The notes under the pieces: generated by a model
Seen by the model: the letters and a program-made list of their open reading frames with translations, nothing else
Told to the model about the DNA's origin: nothing
Databases searched by the model: none
NCBI GenBank assembly: GCA_932294295.1
Contig: OW028573.1
Location: forward strand, 2,056,001 to 2,120,000
DNA length: 64,000 nucleotides
Direction: 5' to 3'
Source: Alitta virens
Lineage: Eukaryota; Annelida; Polychaeta; Phyllodocida; Nereididae
Made by a program: the position numbers and the translations under genes
Shown here: positions 21,978-34,684 of the stretch, in pieces
Layout: each line of letters begins with the position of its first letter
Position numbering within the stretch: the stretch's first letter is position 1

Positions 21978-24900
21978 CGTGGAACAAATGTTATATTGCA
22001 AAAACTGATTCTTTCTCAATGGCATAAAAAATATCTAGTGTTTGATTATAATTATAAATTTTTAATTCAGTTCCACAAGTTTACTAACATATGAAGAATT
22101 ACGTTAATTAATGCCATGACCAATGGCAAAGGTCAACTAAAGTAATGTCTGCCTCAATGGGATGGAACCGGGCATCCAGCCCAAATTAACTATGAAATTG
22201 ACATGGATGCCTCTTAGACATGTACGTCATCCCAATTATGCCATTTCACAAATTGTTTAATGTCCAAAACATCTCACCTTAATGTTCACAATGACCTTTA
22301 AATTGGCTTGAAGGTCACAGGTTATGACTTCTCATTTCACCGTGGCTAGCAAGTGGTCACCTGGCACGATAATTTGCGCCACCTGACCAATGGTCAAGTG
22401 TAATTAGTGGCCAACTGGATCTGTGACATGCAACTGCATAGCATAACGCCAACTTTCCTCATTTCGTTTAAATGTACATGGCCATTAACAATACCCATCT
22501 TGGGGGAAAATATGAAATTTGAGACTGACATGTTTTTTATTCTTCCTTTTTTTAAATAAAAAAATACCTTCATATCACCCATATTTGTGAAAGAAAACGC
22601 ACTCCACATTGTTTGCTTTAAAAAAAATGCATTTGAAATTGACACGTTTACCTCTTTAAGGGAAACGGTTTTTTTGTGTTTTGGTAATGATATATGTGCA
22701 GATAGAAGCAAGGGTATACGCCTGAGCAATTGCTCTTTCTGTGATATTGTGTGCCCTGGTTTGGGTAGCATGTCATCCTGCCTGTGATCTCACATGTAAA
22801 GTTGCATAACAAAGGGAGTTTTTCTTGAAACCCAAGTTTATGAGGGCCTGGGTGGGAAAGTGAGCAGACTGTGTTCAATTCCAGGCAGGTTGCTCAAAAG
22901 CAGGTGGGGAGCAGAAGTCAAGTCATCATTTTACACGCTGCTGCTGCATCTTTGATGCCCTAGAACAAGGTCAGCCACTCGGCCCTGTGACCAGAAATGA
23001 CGTCCAATGAGGTAATTGCTACTGACTACTCAACAATGACTACCAACAGTCGTCAGCATGCAATGTAGTCACTGTCGTGACAGTCATAGTCCACTGACCG
23101 GATTTAGTGCTGCCAAGAATCCCGAACAGGTATTCAAGTGCCACTCTAAAGAATCCTTTATACACCAACAAATTTCTGCTTATTAATGAGACTGTTGAAT
23201 TGTTCATTCAGTAATAGTTGGACTGTCATGCTTTTGGTTTCCAAATAACCTTCATTTGCCCTTGAAATTAGTAATTCCGCACTTTACCAAGGGCATCTCG
23301 AACTGAACTGAACGCACGGAGACCTTGAACGGCTGCCAAGTACAAAGACCTGCCCTCAGTACCTGTGCCAAAATGGTCATATATAGTTCTGCCTCGCCCA
23401 AAGAAGTCTCCGATTTCAAAACCAATATTATTCTTCTGAAAGGCATTACCCTCATTTGGTCGATATCTGCGGGGTTTTTGGCGCGATATTGTCGCTTGAG
23501 TATAAAATTGCCTGCAAAAAACTGAAGATAAGCATTTTGTACAATTTCTTTATTGATTGCGAGTGCCATTGAACAGTGAAAGAAATCAAATGGCGACTTT
23601 TATGTGTGGGGAGGTCACGTTGTTCAATCAAGGTCAACAATGGGGGAAGAAAGGCGTTTGAAAATTTGCGACAGTTAAAGTTAGCAAGGGCTTCTGTTTG
23701 AAAAAAGGTCTTGGGGTCGAGGTGGGGTGAATGGGGACATCGTGAGAGGAATGGACATGGCTTAGGTCGTCCATCTTGGTCCTGCCTGACCAGGTCATCT
23801 GGATTCTGGAGTGGTCCTATGACAGCCTCCGTGCCCACCATCCCTCGCCGCCTCTTCGCTTTTCATGTTTTGTTTTCTTTCTATGTGTTGTTTACCCAGC
23901 ATCCCTATCTATGACGGACTGGTCATCACACCATCCCCTTTGACCATTGTCCACTGACAATCATTTGGGCATCACCCTCCTGGCTGCCAATTTGTCAAGA
24001 CAGAGTAAACAGCATTGTGCCACATAACTTTCTTTGGGGACCTTAATCCTTTAACTGTGTATGATAGACGCTTTATGTCGTCAAGGGTGCGTTGAATCAT
24101 CACGTTCTGGCCCAAAAGATGCCTTAAATGGTCATCACATTGTCTTAAGCTTTTGATGTTTAGAAGAAGCAGCAGTTTCAAGTGTCTGATGGCTACATTC
24201 CTTGACACTCGGCGATAATCTGAAGCCTTGAAATGAACAAGGGCATGAGAGACAAAGGGGTGTATTGAGATGCCCTCGCCCTGGGCATAAAGCACATCCG
24301 CAGGTTCAAAGTCATGGATGAACGCCAGGCCCTTTTCTCTTGTCTCTCCACTTGATACTTATGCAGGGGAGAACAGGTGAAGGGCATCTCTCTGTGCCTT
24401 GTTAGATGAATACTCTTCTATTGTAATTCGGAACATATTGCCATCGCAAAGCAACACACCGACCCATTGGGGCAAGGGTATCTGACTTCAAGACCCTGTG
24501 TGCCCAGATCCCTCCCCCTGCCTGCCAGTGCTGGCAATGCACCCAGCGTGTAATTCTAGCGACTGCTTCAGAATCTTTGATGTGTGACCCTTCCTGGGAT
24601 GCGTGTATCTCTCTCGCCCATCACATGTCCACCAAGCAACCATTAAAACACTGGCCTGACTGACACTGGTCCAGTGGGCCAACAAAATGTCCCTTCATAC
24701 AATAGCTCAATCATTGCGATACCCCTATCAAAGAATGACCCTTGTCTGTACAATACTTAGCTTTCAGGTTGGCTGGAAGTGAACTTCAGTAAGAACTCTA
24801 CAAGCTACAATTTTTGCCATGGTTTGTTCTTGTATAAAAAGGCAAAAGATTGTAAAGTCAAGAGAGCGTAATGCAGGAGAAGTGGTGCTCAGTGGTGCTC

Positions 24901-26417
24901 AGTGTGTGTCTGCAGGGAGGACGCGTGCAATTGTTTACCCAAGTCCTCTCAAGTATGTCGTAGATCCTGAGACGCGCTCCTCCTCAAACACTAGAACTCT
25001 CAAGAGCTTCTACGACTTGGAAATCTGTGCTCAAAGAAGACAAGAGATAAGACCAAACCTCAAGTAATTGTTCCTGCAATCTGATAACCACTCTCAAGAC
25101 TATTACTGTTGATTGTGTCCTTTTAATAGGCAACCTGCATGACCCGTGTCATTGTGGCAAAACACGTCTGATGGATGGATGATGCTAACCTGACTTCCAC
25201 TTAAACGATCACAAGAACTCTTGAGTATATTTGATTGCGGAAATCTGCAGTCCATCCTGTGCAAAAAGAGCGATAAAAAGGGGCATAAAGAATGGCTGGA
25301 GCGCGTGAAGAACGTCATAAGTCAAACGTCGTATGCATTATTGGTGTCAGTGCGCAACCCCCAAAAAAAACTAGGATGGCCCTTTGCATGCTATTATGCA
25401 ATGAACCTCTGATTGCAGCACAACAATCCAACTCTTATGGTTCACTTTCAAAGACACTGCCCAGAAAAACATGACCTTTGTTTGTCATTTGACTTTGTCC
25501 AGTATTCTGTGACAATGGCCCATATTAACTTACACTTGGCTATCTTACAAAAACAACCCATTCTCCAATCCTTTATATTTTTTATGTGCTCCTCAACATT
25601 AAAGAAACTTTATGTATTTATGGACGCATATTAAGCTGCTAAATACTTGGGCAACTGGGCACTTTTCCAGCACTGTGAAAGGGCACTGATATATCGCGCA
25701 AATTAGTTTGCACTGTTGACATCATACTCTTTTGAACTGCTCTTCTTTTTAAAAATGGAAAATGCTGTCGTATGATGATGTAGTTCACAAATTAGCCCAA
25801 GTGGTCACAAAGTGCTTAAAATCACAACACTCCGTCAGACGTCGCCACCGGCGCCATTTATTTGCTTGGACATGACTGTACATTGAAATACATGGGTTGC
25901 TGAGCACTTTCAACTCCCGTTGCCCTCTCCCACCACCCTCAACATGTACTTATTTGCCCAAGCGAACCGCGATCTAATTCAAGACATGTTACTGCCTCAT
26001 TTTCTGAAATGTAATTATTTTCTAAACCAGTTTGATGCCTCCCAGAATGGTATATAACAATTATAAGCATTTACGTGCTTAGTTTGGTTGTTGGTTGATC
26101 CAGACCTAATGATATCGTTGACTTTCATTGATCATAATTGACAGTAACTGCTTAAATGATACTGATGACCATGTAAATTATTTCCTTTGCTGTGGTGTCA
26201 ATATGAAACAAATGCACCAATTTGTCTTATCAAAACTTCAAATATATTTTGTGTGGTTGTGGCTTTTGAAATTTACGATTTTTTTTAATGCAACAATGGT
26301 TGTTAGATTTAGATTATCCGAACATTGTTAAATTTGATTGCACTGGTTGTGATCTGTCTTACAGTCAAACAATTTAGGTTGTACTGCAATATTGTGGAAG
26401 AAACTGAAAAAAAAAAA

Positions 26418-27530
26418 AATTGGTAGTGGCATTACATTGTGGATGACAGTGCAGCAAATGCTGAAGCAATTTACTTGCAAAGTTACATTGGATGACTTCA
26501 TGGCATATTTGGTAGTGATGTTACATTGTGGATGACTTTATAGCATATTTGGTAGTGATGTTACTCTAAAGTAAGTTTGGTAGTGGCATGATATTGTGGA
26601 TGACACTAAAGTGAATTTGGAAGTTGTACATTGTGAATGACAGTGAAGCAAATATGATAGTTGTATTACATTGTCGATGACAGTGAAGCAAATTTGGCAA
26701 TGATATTTCATTGTGAATGACAGTGAAGCAAAGTTGGCAGTGGTATTACATTGTGAATGACAGTGAAGGAAATTTGGTAGTGGTATTACATTGTGGATGA
26801 CAGTGAAGAAAATTTGGTAGTGGTATTACATTGTGAATGACAGTGAAGAAAATTTGGTAGTGGTATTACATTATGAATGACAGTGAAGCAAATTTGGTTG
26901 TGGTATTTGATAGTGGTATTACATTGTGGATGACAGTGAAGCAAATTTGGTAGTGGTATTACATTGTGAATGACAGTGAAGGAAATTTGGTAATGATATT
27001 ACATTATGAATGACAGTGAAGCAAATTTGGTAATGGTATTACATTGTGAATGACAGTGAAGCAAATTTGGTAGTGGTATTACATTGCGGTTGACAGTGAA
27101 GGAAATTTGGTAGTTGTATTACATTGTGGATGACAGTGAAGGAAATTTGGTAGTGGTATTACATTATGGATGACAGTGAAGGAAATTTGGTAGTTGTATT
27201 ACATTATGGATGACAGTGAAGGAAATTTGGTAATGATATTACATTGTGAATGACAGTGAAGCAAATTTGGTTGTGGTATTACATTGTGAATGACAGTGAA
27301 GCAAATTTGGTAATAATATTACATTGTGAATGACAGTGAAGCAAATTTGGTTGTGGTATTACATTGTGGATGACAGTGAAGCAAATTTGGTGGTGGTATT
27401 ACATTGTGGATGACAGTGAAGCAAATTTGATAATAATATTACATTGTGGATGACTTTATGGCATATTTGGTAATGGTGTTATTCCTAAGTAAATTTGTAA
27501 ATGATATTACATTGTGGATGACTCTTAAGG
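26418..27530 (+). repeat. 40-bp minisatellite (array A), about 27 units
   Basis: The register is very regular at 40 bp: each unit carries TATTACATTGTG, then GATGACAGTGAAGCAAATTTG, then GTAGTGG, with scattered substitutions. The middle (27000-27440) is the most homogeneous, and both edges have deviant units with GATGACTTTATGGCATAT instead. The core is shared, in inverted orientation, with the array at 51.3 kb. No coding function is seen. Confidence 0.95.
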
Positions 27531-27789
27531 CTGATCATAAACAGACACATGCATGCCAAATGTTGTCAGCCAGATCTAAAGTGCCTTATGGATCTTAATG
27601 CCACAGATGTTAGACGGATTATTGAACCTCGCATGAATAGTAAGTAGCAATATCTTGCACTATTGACACCCGTCATACATGACATGCTTTATGTTGCTTC
27701 AAAGCTTGCTAAGTTATGTAGAAAACGCCCTTATTTATAGGTACAGACTTATGATGTTGCTTTCTTTACCTGGTATTCTTCTGTACACT

Positions 27790-28265
27790 TGGTAAAGGAC
27801 ATTTGGTAGCTGTATTACATTGTGGATGACAGTGAAGCAAATTTTGTAGTGGTGTTACATTATGGGTGACACTAAAGTATATTTGGTAATGATTTTACAC
27901 TGTGGGTGACAGTAATGCACATTTGGTTGTTGCATTAAATTGTGGGTGACAGTGATGCAAATTTGGCACTGACATTACTCTGGATGACACTCGCATGCAT
28001 TTTATAGTGGTGTTACATTGTGGATGATGCTGAAGCAAATTTGATAGTTAAATTGTGACTGACAGTGAAGCAACTTTGGCAGTGGTGTTACTTTGTGGAT
28101 GACATTCAAATGCATTTGGTTTTACATTGTGCTGGAGCTTGTGTTACATTAAGGAAGACACTAAAGCAAATTTTGGAAATGGTATAATATAGTGGTATTT
28201 CATTGTGGATGACACTGAGGCAAACTTGGTAATAATATTACTTTGTGAATGACAGTGAAGTAAAT
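27790..28265 (+). repeat. Degenerate continuation of the 40-bp minisatellite
   Basis: After about 260 bp of unrelated sequence the same unit resumes (TTTGGTAG...TACATTGTGGATGACAGTGAAGC), but copies are diverged and spacing varies between roughly 35 and 50 bp. This is probably an older part of the same array, split by insertion or drift. Confidence 0.85.
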
Positions 28266-31200
28266 TAAGCTAATAATAATTCAGGTTGTGTTTGGGTATT
28301 TTGTAGCAGTGAAGCAAAAGGCATTGTAAACCATGTTGGTTTTTTCACTGTATTGTTGCTTAACTTTTGGGGGATATTTAGAGTAATTTGTAGAGCTTGG
28401 TTGTAATTTTGACATCTAAACTTGCTTGTATCACTGATAGTCATTTCTGGTTATTTCTAAACTAACTTTTGAATATGGCTTTAGTGTTACGATGGAGCGT
28501 GACTGTATTCAGAAACAACTCTGGGAAGCAGCTTGCCAACCACTTTAACCAATCTGTATTATTTCTGGTGTATAGATCTCGTTGTGAATTGGAATAATTA
28601 GCTTGCCTCCAAATAGTGAAAAATGTGTATTTCCGACTGGAAAAATGGAATGAGCCAGACCAAGAAATTATGGTCATAAATCAGTCCTAGTTGTGGGACT
28701 GAACCCCATCATTGGATCATTCAATCATTAGCACACGTGGCAATTACAGCAGCAGTACCGGGTTCAGGCACATTGCAAACATGATGCTAGTAGCAAATAT
28801 TTAATATTCAAATGTACTATTACTACCCTACACGAAATTGTCACTTAATTGAAATGCATGGAACCATTTGGATCATTCAGATACTCGTTCATTACACAAC
28901 TGTTTGGTCTAATTGGCCGCTGTTCCCATTACCCTGCTTAATGATGTTTACAGAGCAAACAGTGCCAGAGTTACTCTTGATGTGCTCTGGGTAATCACAA
29001 GTGTGGTAGCATGTTGTTGCGTTTACTTAGGAACCCCTGGGCTTGTGATTAGATGGGATTGACATCTAAGTGTTTATATACCATTAAAATACAACAATGA
29101 GTAAGTAATTCTGTTTACAAGCTACATCCACTTCTTCATGGGTTAAGTCTAGTCCGACAAACTGCCTCACAGCGTGCTTGCAAGTGACAGCAATGTTTCG
29201 GCCTAGGTTAAGTCAATCTTTGCCAAAGGGGTAACTTTGAGAATAAATGCTTGTTTTGTTGGCCATTTATAAGTCACCAAAGAATAGCAATTAGCGACAG
29301 TAACGGTGTAAAGTAGATAGGTGCCCAGCTGGACATATTGCCCTTTTGGTCAGTTTTATTGGTTAGAGAAGTGACCTAGGACATTGAAGACGCTTGATCT
29401 AGACAGAGAAGATGGACAACTGACCTGTGTCCGGCTGCTGACCACCCTTCGATATGTCGGGGCGTCCCTAACCTTTGACATGGCGCGCGAGGGACTATGT
29501 GAGGGTTGTAATTAGAAAGAGCCGCCAGGGGGAGTGTTACAAGGACAGAAGGCCGTGTGGACAGCAGATCACAGTGACCGCCTTGACCAAAGATGTCCAC
29601 TACTAAACACTTACTAATCACAAGAGCCTCCTCCTAGACTGCTGGTCAATTAGGCCGCAATGAAAAATGCCCGTTCAATCATCCGATAGGCATGCGGGTC
29701 CCCTGCCTGGCTCCACCTCTCTGATCAAAGCCCCTGGCCCTCCTCTTGGAACTCCCTCCCATCAAATAACGACACAATTAAACAGACTTCTTCGCTCTAA
29801 TAAATTGTGGTGAATCCCAGAATCGTCCTGGAATGACCACCTGTCCGTGTCTAATCATCAAGGAATCCCGCGCGTTCTTCGTCTTTGATGACGCGCCTTG
29901 GGACGTTTGAAGACGCTGTCTGGACGCGTGCGTTACGTCATGACGCTATGCCATGAGCTCTAAATCCGTATCGCACCGAAATGGTTGCCCCCCCCCCCCA
30001 TTGAATTCTTGTAACTAAAGATAGCGATCGAGCTTGAATCCCCAACAAAAGAAACGTAAATGAATTTACATCAGAGAAATTGTTGCATAACAGTTTGTCA
30101 AATCACTGAATCAGACGATTTTATCAAAGCTCCCGCCATTGCCTTGTTCGGCTGTATTGGACGGTTGGTAAGTGCGCAATAAGTTTTACGAGAATTCCAC
30201 CCCGACCCGCATATTTCAGGTGCTGTAATTCCCATAAAGTTCTTGAAAAAACAAGAGGGTTTTGTGGCCCGCATGTTGCGTTGGCTCAGCTGCATATCTC
30301 TGCGAGGCAAACACGAAAATTCATTCCGATGGAGCCGAATCGACCATCTGTCGTCCTATCAGTGTGGAAATATTTTATCGGGCACCACCAAGATGAGGAA
30401 TGTCTGATTATGATTTCTGAGCATGAGTCATGGAATTCCTTTTGTTTTATCTTAGATAGGTCATTAACGAATATACTAGTGCTATTTTGTCATTGATATG
30501 CACTGGTCTGAATTTCGGTTTTCTAGAGTCATAGAGATCCCTAGAGAAATTAAAGGATCTCCCTAGTTTAATTGAGGCACAGGGGATGCTGCTAGAGAGC
30601 CTGGTTCCGCATCAGTGGCCGTCATGGTCCAGCGCCATTCGGGGGTCATCTCCAGTTCTAGGCAGGTGTTGCTCTGGCTGGCGCCATCTATTGAGGGGGC
30701 CAGAAAAACCTTCTGGACCCCATTGTGGTGGAGCTTGCAATCCAACCCCTGCACCCCTCCCCAATCCCTGCCCCAAGCCCTCTCATTCCCAAGTCTCCCA
30801 GAAAAAGCAGTAGGGGAGAAAAAAGTGGCTTCTAGGAGGGGATGAAGTGCAGCCAAGCGAGGGTGCAGGACGCTGCCCTGGGATGTCATTGGTTGCGCTT
30901 GGCTGATTTCGCGGACCCCACAATATACCCCTCCGAGAAGTTTGACTCATATTAGGCCTCTCGAGTGATTGATATAGCATCGAGGCAAGCGCACATCTGC
31001 CCCTCAATGTTTGCTTAATTCTTGGCATTTCTATGGACGCATGATAAAGTGGGTGAGGACGCCTGCAACCATATCAAATATACTAATCTCAATACTTGTC
31101 TGCATCACCTTAAACCCCCCCCCCCCTTTCCTTGTATTTCCAGGACAATGTCAAGTTCCTTTCTTTTTTCATTTCTTTACTTTATATTTTTAAAAACTAA

Positions 31201-31559
31201 CAGAACATAATGCGTGCACATATTTAAAATTTCTTGCATCAGTAAATGAAATTTGCATTTGGTCAGAGAACTAATTAAAAGAAGGAATTATGATAGTCTT
31301 CTGGTAGCACTTAACAATTTGATGCTATGTGAAGCATGGTGGAATTAACACAATATCGGTTTTATTTTCATCAATTGATGGTATACAACAAAAATAGCTG
31401 ATTCTGCATTTTACAAGGTTTTGGGAAATAACTGCAAAAATCGCAATTTAAATCAGGCGACTTTAATGTGATTTAAGTTGAGGAATAACGGCATGTGTGC
31501 ATATAAATTTGTACTCATCACCCCAATCAACTTTTACGCAGGACTATGCTGTATATTAT

Positions 31560-31584
31560 TGCACACACACACACACACACACAC
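31560..31584. repeat. (CA)n microsatellite
   Basis: Uninterrupted CA dinucleotides, about 12 units. Confidence 0.95.
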
Positions 31585-33225
31585 CAATGCCACAACAGAA
31601 ATCAAAGTTATTGCAGTCCAACCTGATTCTAGGGCCCAGAGCAGCATTCCGGAGCAGACGCATCTCCCCCCGGCCTGGCGGCAGCTGGGATCCGGGCAGT
31701 GGAATGCGCCCCACCTGCCCCCCTCCCCCCTCCGCACCTGGCTTACTTCATGTTTTGCTTTTGATGGGGGCAGCAGCTGAATCCTGCTGCTCTCTACAGG
31801 TAACAAGTGCTGATTGCAGCTACAGGTATGCACCCCTTGCCCACAAGTGTAGTGCAGGTGGATCCTGCAGAAATTGCAGGTTGTTTGGCATAGCCAATAA
31901 AGTTTGGATCTTGTAAGAGGTTTATTGTTCCTGCATATACTATATAGAACATTTTCTTGCAGCTAAAATGCTCAACTGAAATGTGTATTGAAGATAGCTG
32001 AACAGTCTCAGAAACTAAAGTTGTATTATTTCGCAGTTTGGATCATACTGACTAATTGATGATAAGACAGAGTGCTAAACATGATTAACATTTGCAGTCA
32101 TTCGGACAAGGTTTGAGCAACAGTATAACTTCTTCAACACTTACTTTGTGTTTAATTCAGAAACGATTTATTTTTTCGCCCATGAGAAAAATTTAACTAG
32201 CGTCATGTAGTCTTGAGGACCCCACTTCTTAACATTGACCCAGCCCTTCCCCGAAATGCCCCAAGACCCTCCCCGGGCTGTCTTGAGTGCTTGTCAGAAT
32301 TAGCAAATGTTGACAGTGGGGTTAATACTGGATGCTTGGTACTTAATGACTGACCCGAATACAATACCAGACTCAGTGTGATATGTTTGGGTTTCAAATT
32401 ACTTCGCCTGGAACTGGGCGGGGTGTTTCTAGGCCCCTTCATTCGACTTTCCCCAGAAGCCGAGGCAGGTGGTGAGCAGGGCCTGAATACTGGCACTCAG
32501 AAAATTGCATTTATAATCAAGTGACAATGTTATTAGTTCAGGTAAAGCGCCCAGCCAAGGGTGACGCATTGTGTGCTGGGGGGAGAGAGGGGTGGACCGC
32601 GCAGCTGCCCCTCATTTTAGTCAGGGGGGCTCATCTCATCTCGCATTCCGACAAATCTCTAATAGCCCCATGCTGACCGTTGCATCTCCTACTCCACTTA
32701 TGGTCATTTAATGAGATCTTGTGAATAATTATTCGATTAGAGACAATACCAGTTGATTGGATTTCTCCCTTTTTTCGAGTAAGTTCAGTGAAATCAGTCA
32801 AGCGGAACGGACACTTTTTTTGGTTGCAGCAGGCAGACTGTCCATTGCGGTGGTCAATGGCGCTTGACGGACGATGAACCAACTTCAAAGCCCAGACCAG
32901 CTTTTAATGCGGTTTAGCAATTCCCAGATGTCCCCATAAACCGGTGTCTGTTCAGTTCGCAATACTTTAATATGACTGGAATTGGACGAGCTACAAAGAA
33001 CAGGGGGTGTCATCACCAACCAGGGCCAGTTGCTGCAGAACCGCAATGCCAGATGGCGCCAGGGTCTGCCATGGATCACCTGTAGGATGAGCACGTGCAT
33101 TCCATGGCATGCTGGGAATCTCTGCACATGATGTCCAAAAAGGGCCATTCAGGCATCATGGTCAAAATGGCCTAGAACGACCTTTTACCATCTCTCTTTA
33201 TCAATTCTACTGAAACATAAATTTT

Positions 33226-33286
33226 TTCTCACATTTATTTGAGCTAACTATATAAAGAATTTCTCACATTTATTTGAGTTAGCTAT
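33226..33286 (+). repeat. Two-copy 26-bp direct repeat, period 35
   Basis: TTCTCACATTTATTTGAG followed by [C/T]TA[A/G]CTAT occurs at 33226-33251 and 33261-33286. Confidence 0.8.
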
Positions 33287-34574
33287 GACTTATTTACTAA
33301 GAATTGGTGGATATATAGTTAAATATACTGAGTAAAATAAATCATATTGGCATACATCCTAATCAAGTACAACTAATTCAGCAAAAAGTATTGGTGCTTT
33401 ACCATTGTATTGCAACATAAAGACAGGCTGTATTGAAGCTTGATGCAATTTTCTGGATTCGCGGAGGTCTTTGACGCTGTTTCCAATCTAGTGGACATGA
33501 ATTGCGCACTTGGATGTTTGTTCTGTGGTTGTTCACTTTATTGGAAGCTAGTCCAATCTGGTTAGGACTTCAAAGCAGCCGCTTTCCGTGTCAGCCTCCT
33601 TGTTTCAAGAGTGTTGCATCACCATCTCGATAACATCCCATTGAAATTAAAGCGGCTCAGTACATGGCCCAGCAGATCCTTTGTCCACACACAGCTTCAT
33701 GGAACACACATTGTCATGAATGATAGCAACTTTTGACCGTTATTATCTAAAACGGTCCCTTGCAAGACCTAATTGCCCTTCACTCATACTTAGGGGTGAC
33801 TTCAATGTGGCAATTTTGTGTACCGTGTCCAATGCCTTGTAGCAGTCATCCAACAAGGCGAATTGAATTAATTATGCACTCTTTTTGCATTGATGAAGTG
33901 TTGGGTCCCACAAATCAAGCTCATTGATCTTTGGCAGTAAATGTCAGTGATCAGAGAGCGAACGAATGCGGGATGGAGTGGGGGCCAGATAGCTTATCAG
34001 AGCAAACATGGGCTTGGGATGGAGTGAAGCTGATTTCTGGGCAAACTATGGGGCTCGTGCCGTCCTGCCATATCCTCATGTTCCCACGTTTACCCAGAGC
34101 AAGGGACCAGGACGCTGAGGCCAACGGTTGCTGAGCAAACACCCTGCATCTCAAATTAGACGCTTCCAGGAACAAAGAAAACATAAGCATTACGGCCACA
34201 TTCAAATTAAGCGCATAATGTTAATAATAGCAACAGTACTACTCGAAATGTTTTGGGCATGAGTTATTCATGAGTGATAAGATAATGTGTCAAGTCATAA
34301 ACTTGGCGATGACTTCAGATTGTTAATGCTAAGGTTATATTCTGGTGTTAAGGAGATGGGGAATATCCTGCAATAAATTTGCACCTTGTTGAAGGGAGTC
34401 ACCCGAAAACATGGTGCATTATATACTGAGATTTGGATTTGCACAGATTTTTTTAACCTGCTTTAGGAATTCTGCTGGACCAGATTTGCGCCCAAAAAAT
34501 GATGAAGTTCCGCATGAGTGGAGCGGGCCACGCGACTATCTCGCGCTCGGCTGACTTGAGTGACGGCCGACCTG

Positions 34575-34684
34575 GAAGGGGCGGGGCTTAGGGGGGATAT
34601 AAAGTCCGTCTTCAGCAGAGCAGGGCAAACAGTCGCAGACTTCCTGGCAGAGCGAACGCTCGCTGCATCAACACTAAAACAGAC
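34575..34684 (+). promoter_or_regulatory. Core promoter and 5' UTR of ASCL gene B
   Basis: A GC box (GGGGCGGGGC, about 34578-34587) is followed 10 bp later by a TATATAAA-like box (TATAAA at 34598-34603). Initiation is expected near 34628, which leaves a leader of about 57 nt before the ATG at 34685. The ATG context is GACATGG (G at -3, G at +4), a good Kozak match. Confidence 0.7.

Larger units (their letters stand above)
9331..26417. other. Inter-ASCL gene desert, gene A side
   Basis: Seventeen kilobases with no convincing gene apart from the weak fragments listed separately. A possible retroelement 3' end lies at 21120-21210 (AATAAATAGC then (GAGTCT)n). AT-rich stretches with AATAAA-like tails occur at about 11580-11760. 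It probably holds regulatory DNA, but no single enhancer can be supported from sequence alone. Confidence 0.5.
28266..34574. other. Inter-ASCL gene desert, gene B side
   Basis: No gene recognised. Contains a CpG-rich patch at about 29860-29960 with TTACGTCA, a poly-C run near 29990, a (CA)n tract, and a TCF/LEF-like GATCAAAG near 29723. It lies immediately upstream of gene B, so proximal enhancers are plausible. Confidence 0.45.

Noticed and set aside
22843..22885. tRNA-like GTTCAATTCCAGG after GGGCCTGGGTGGG
   Set aside because: Spacing between A- and B-box-like parts is too short for a tRNA-derived body.
28640..28740. Possible minus-strand tRNA-like B-box (GGGGTTCAGTCCC)
   Set aside because: The B-box is good, but no convincing A-box or stems were found.
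9540..34640. GGGCAAACAGTCG present near both ASCL promoters (about 9541 and 34623)
   Set aside because: Matches of 13 bp are expected many times between positions in a window this size, and the orientation relative to each gene differs.
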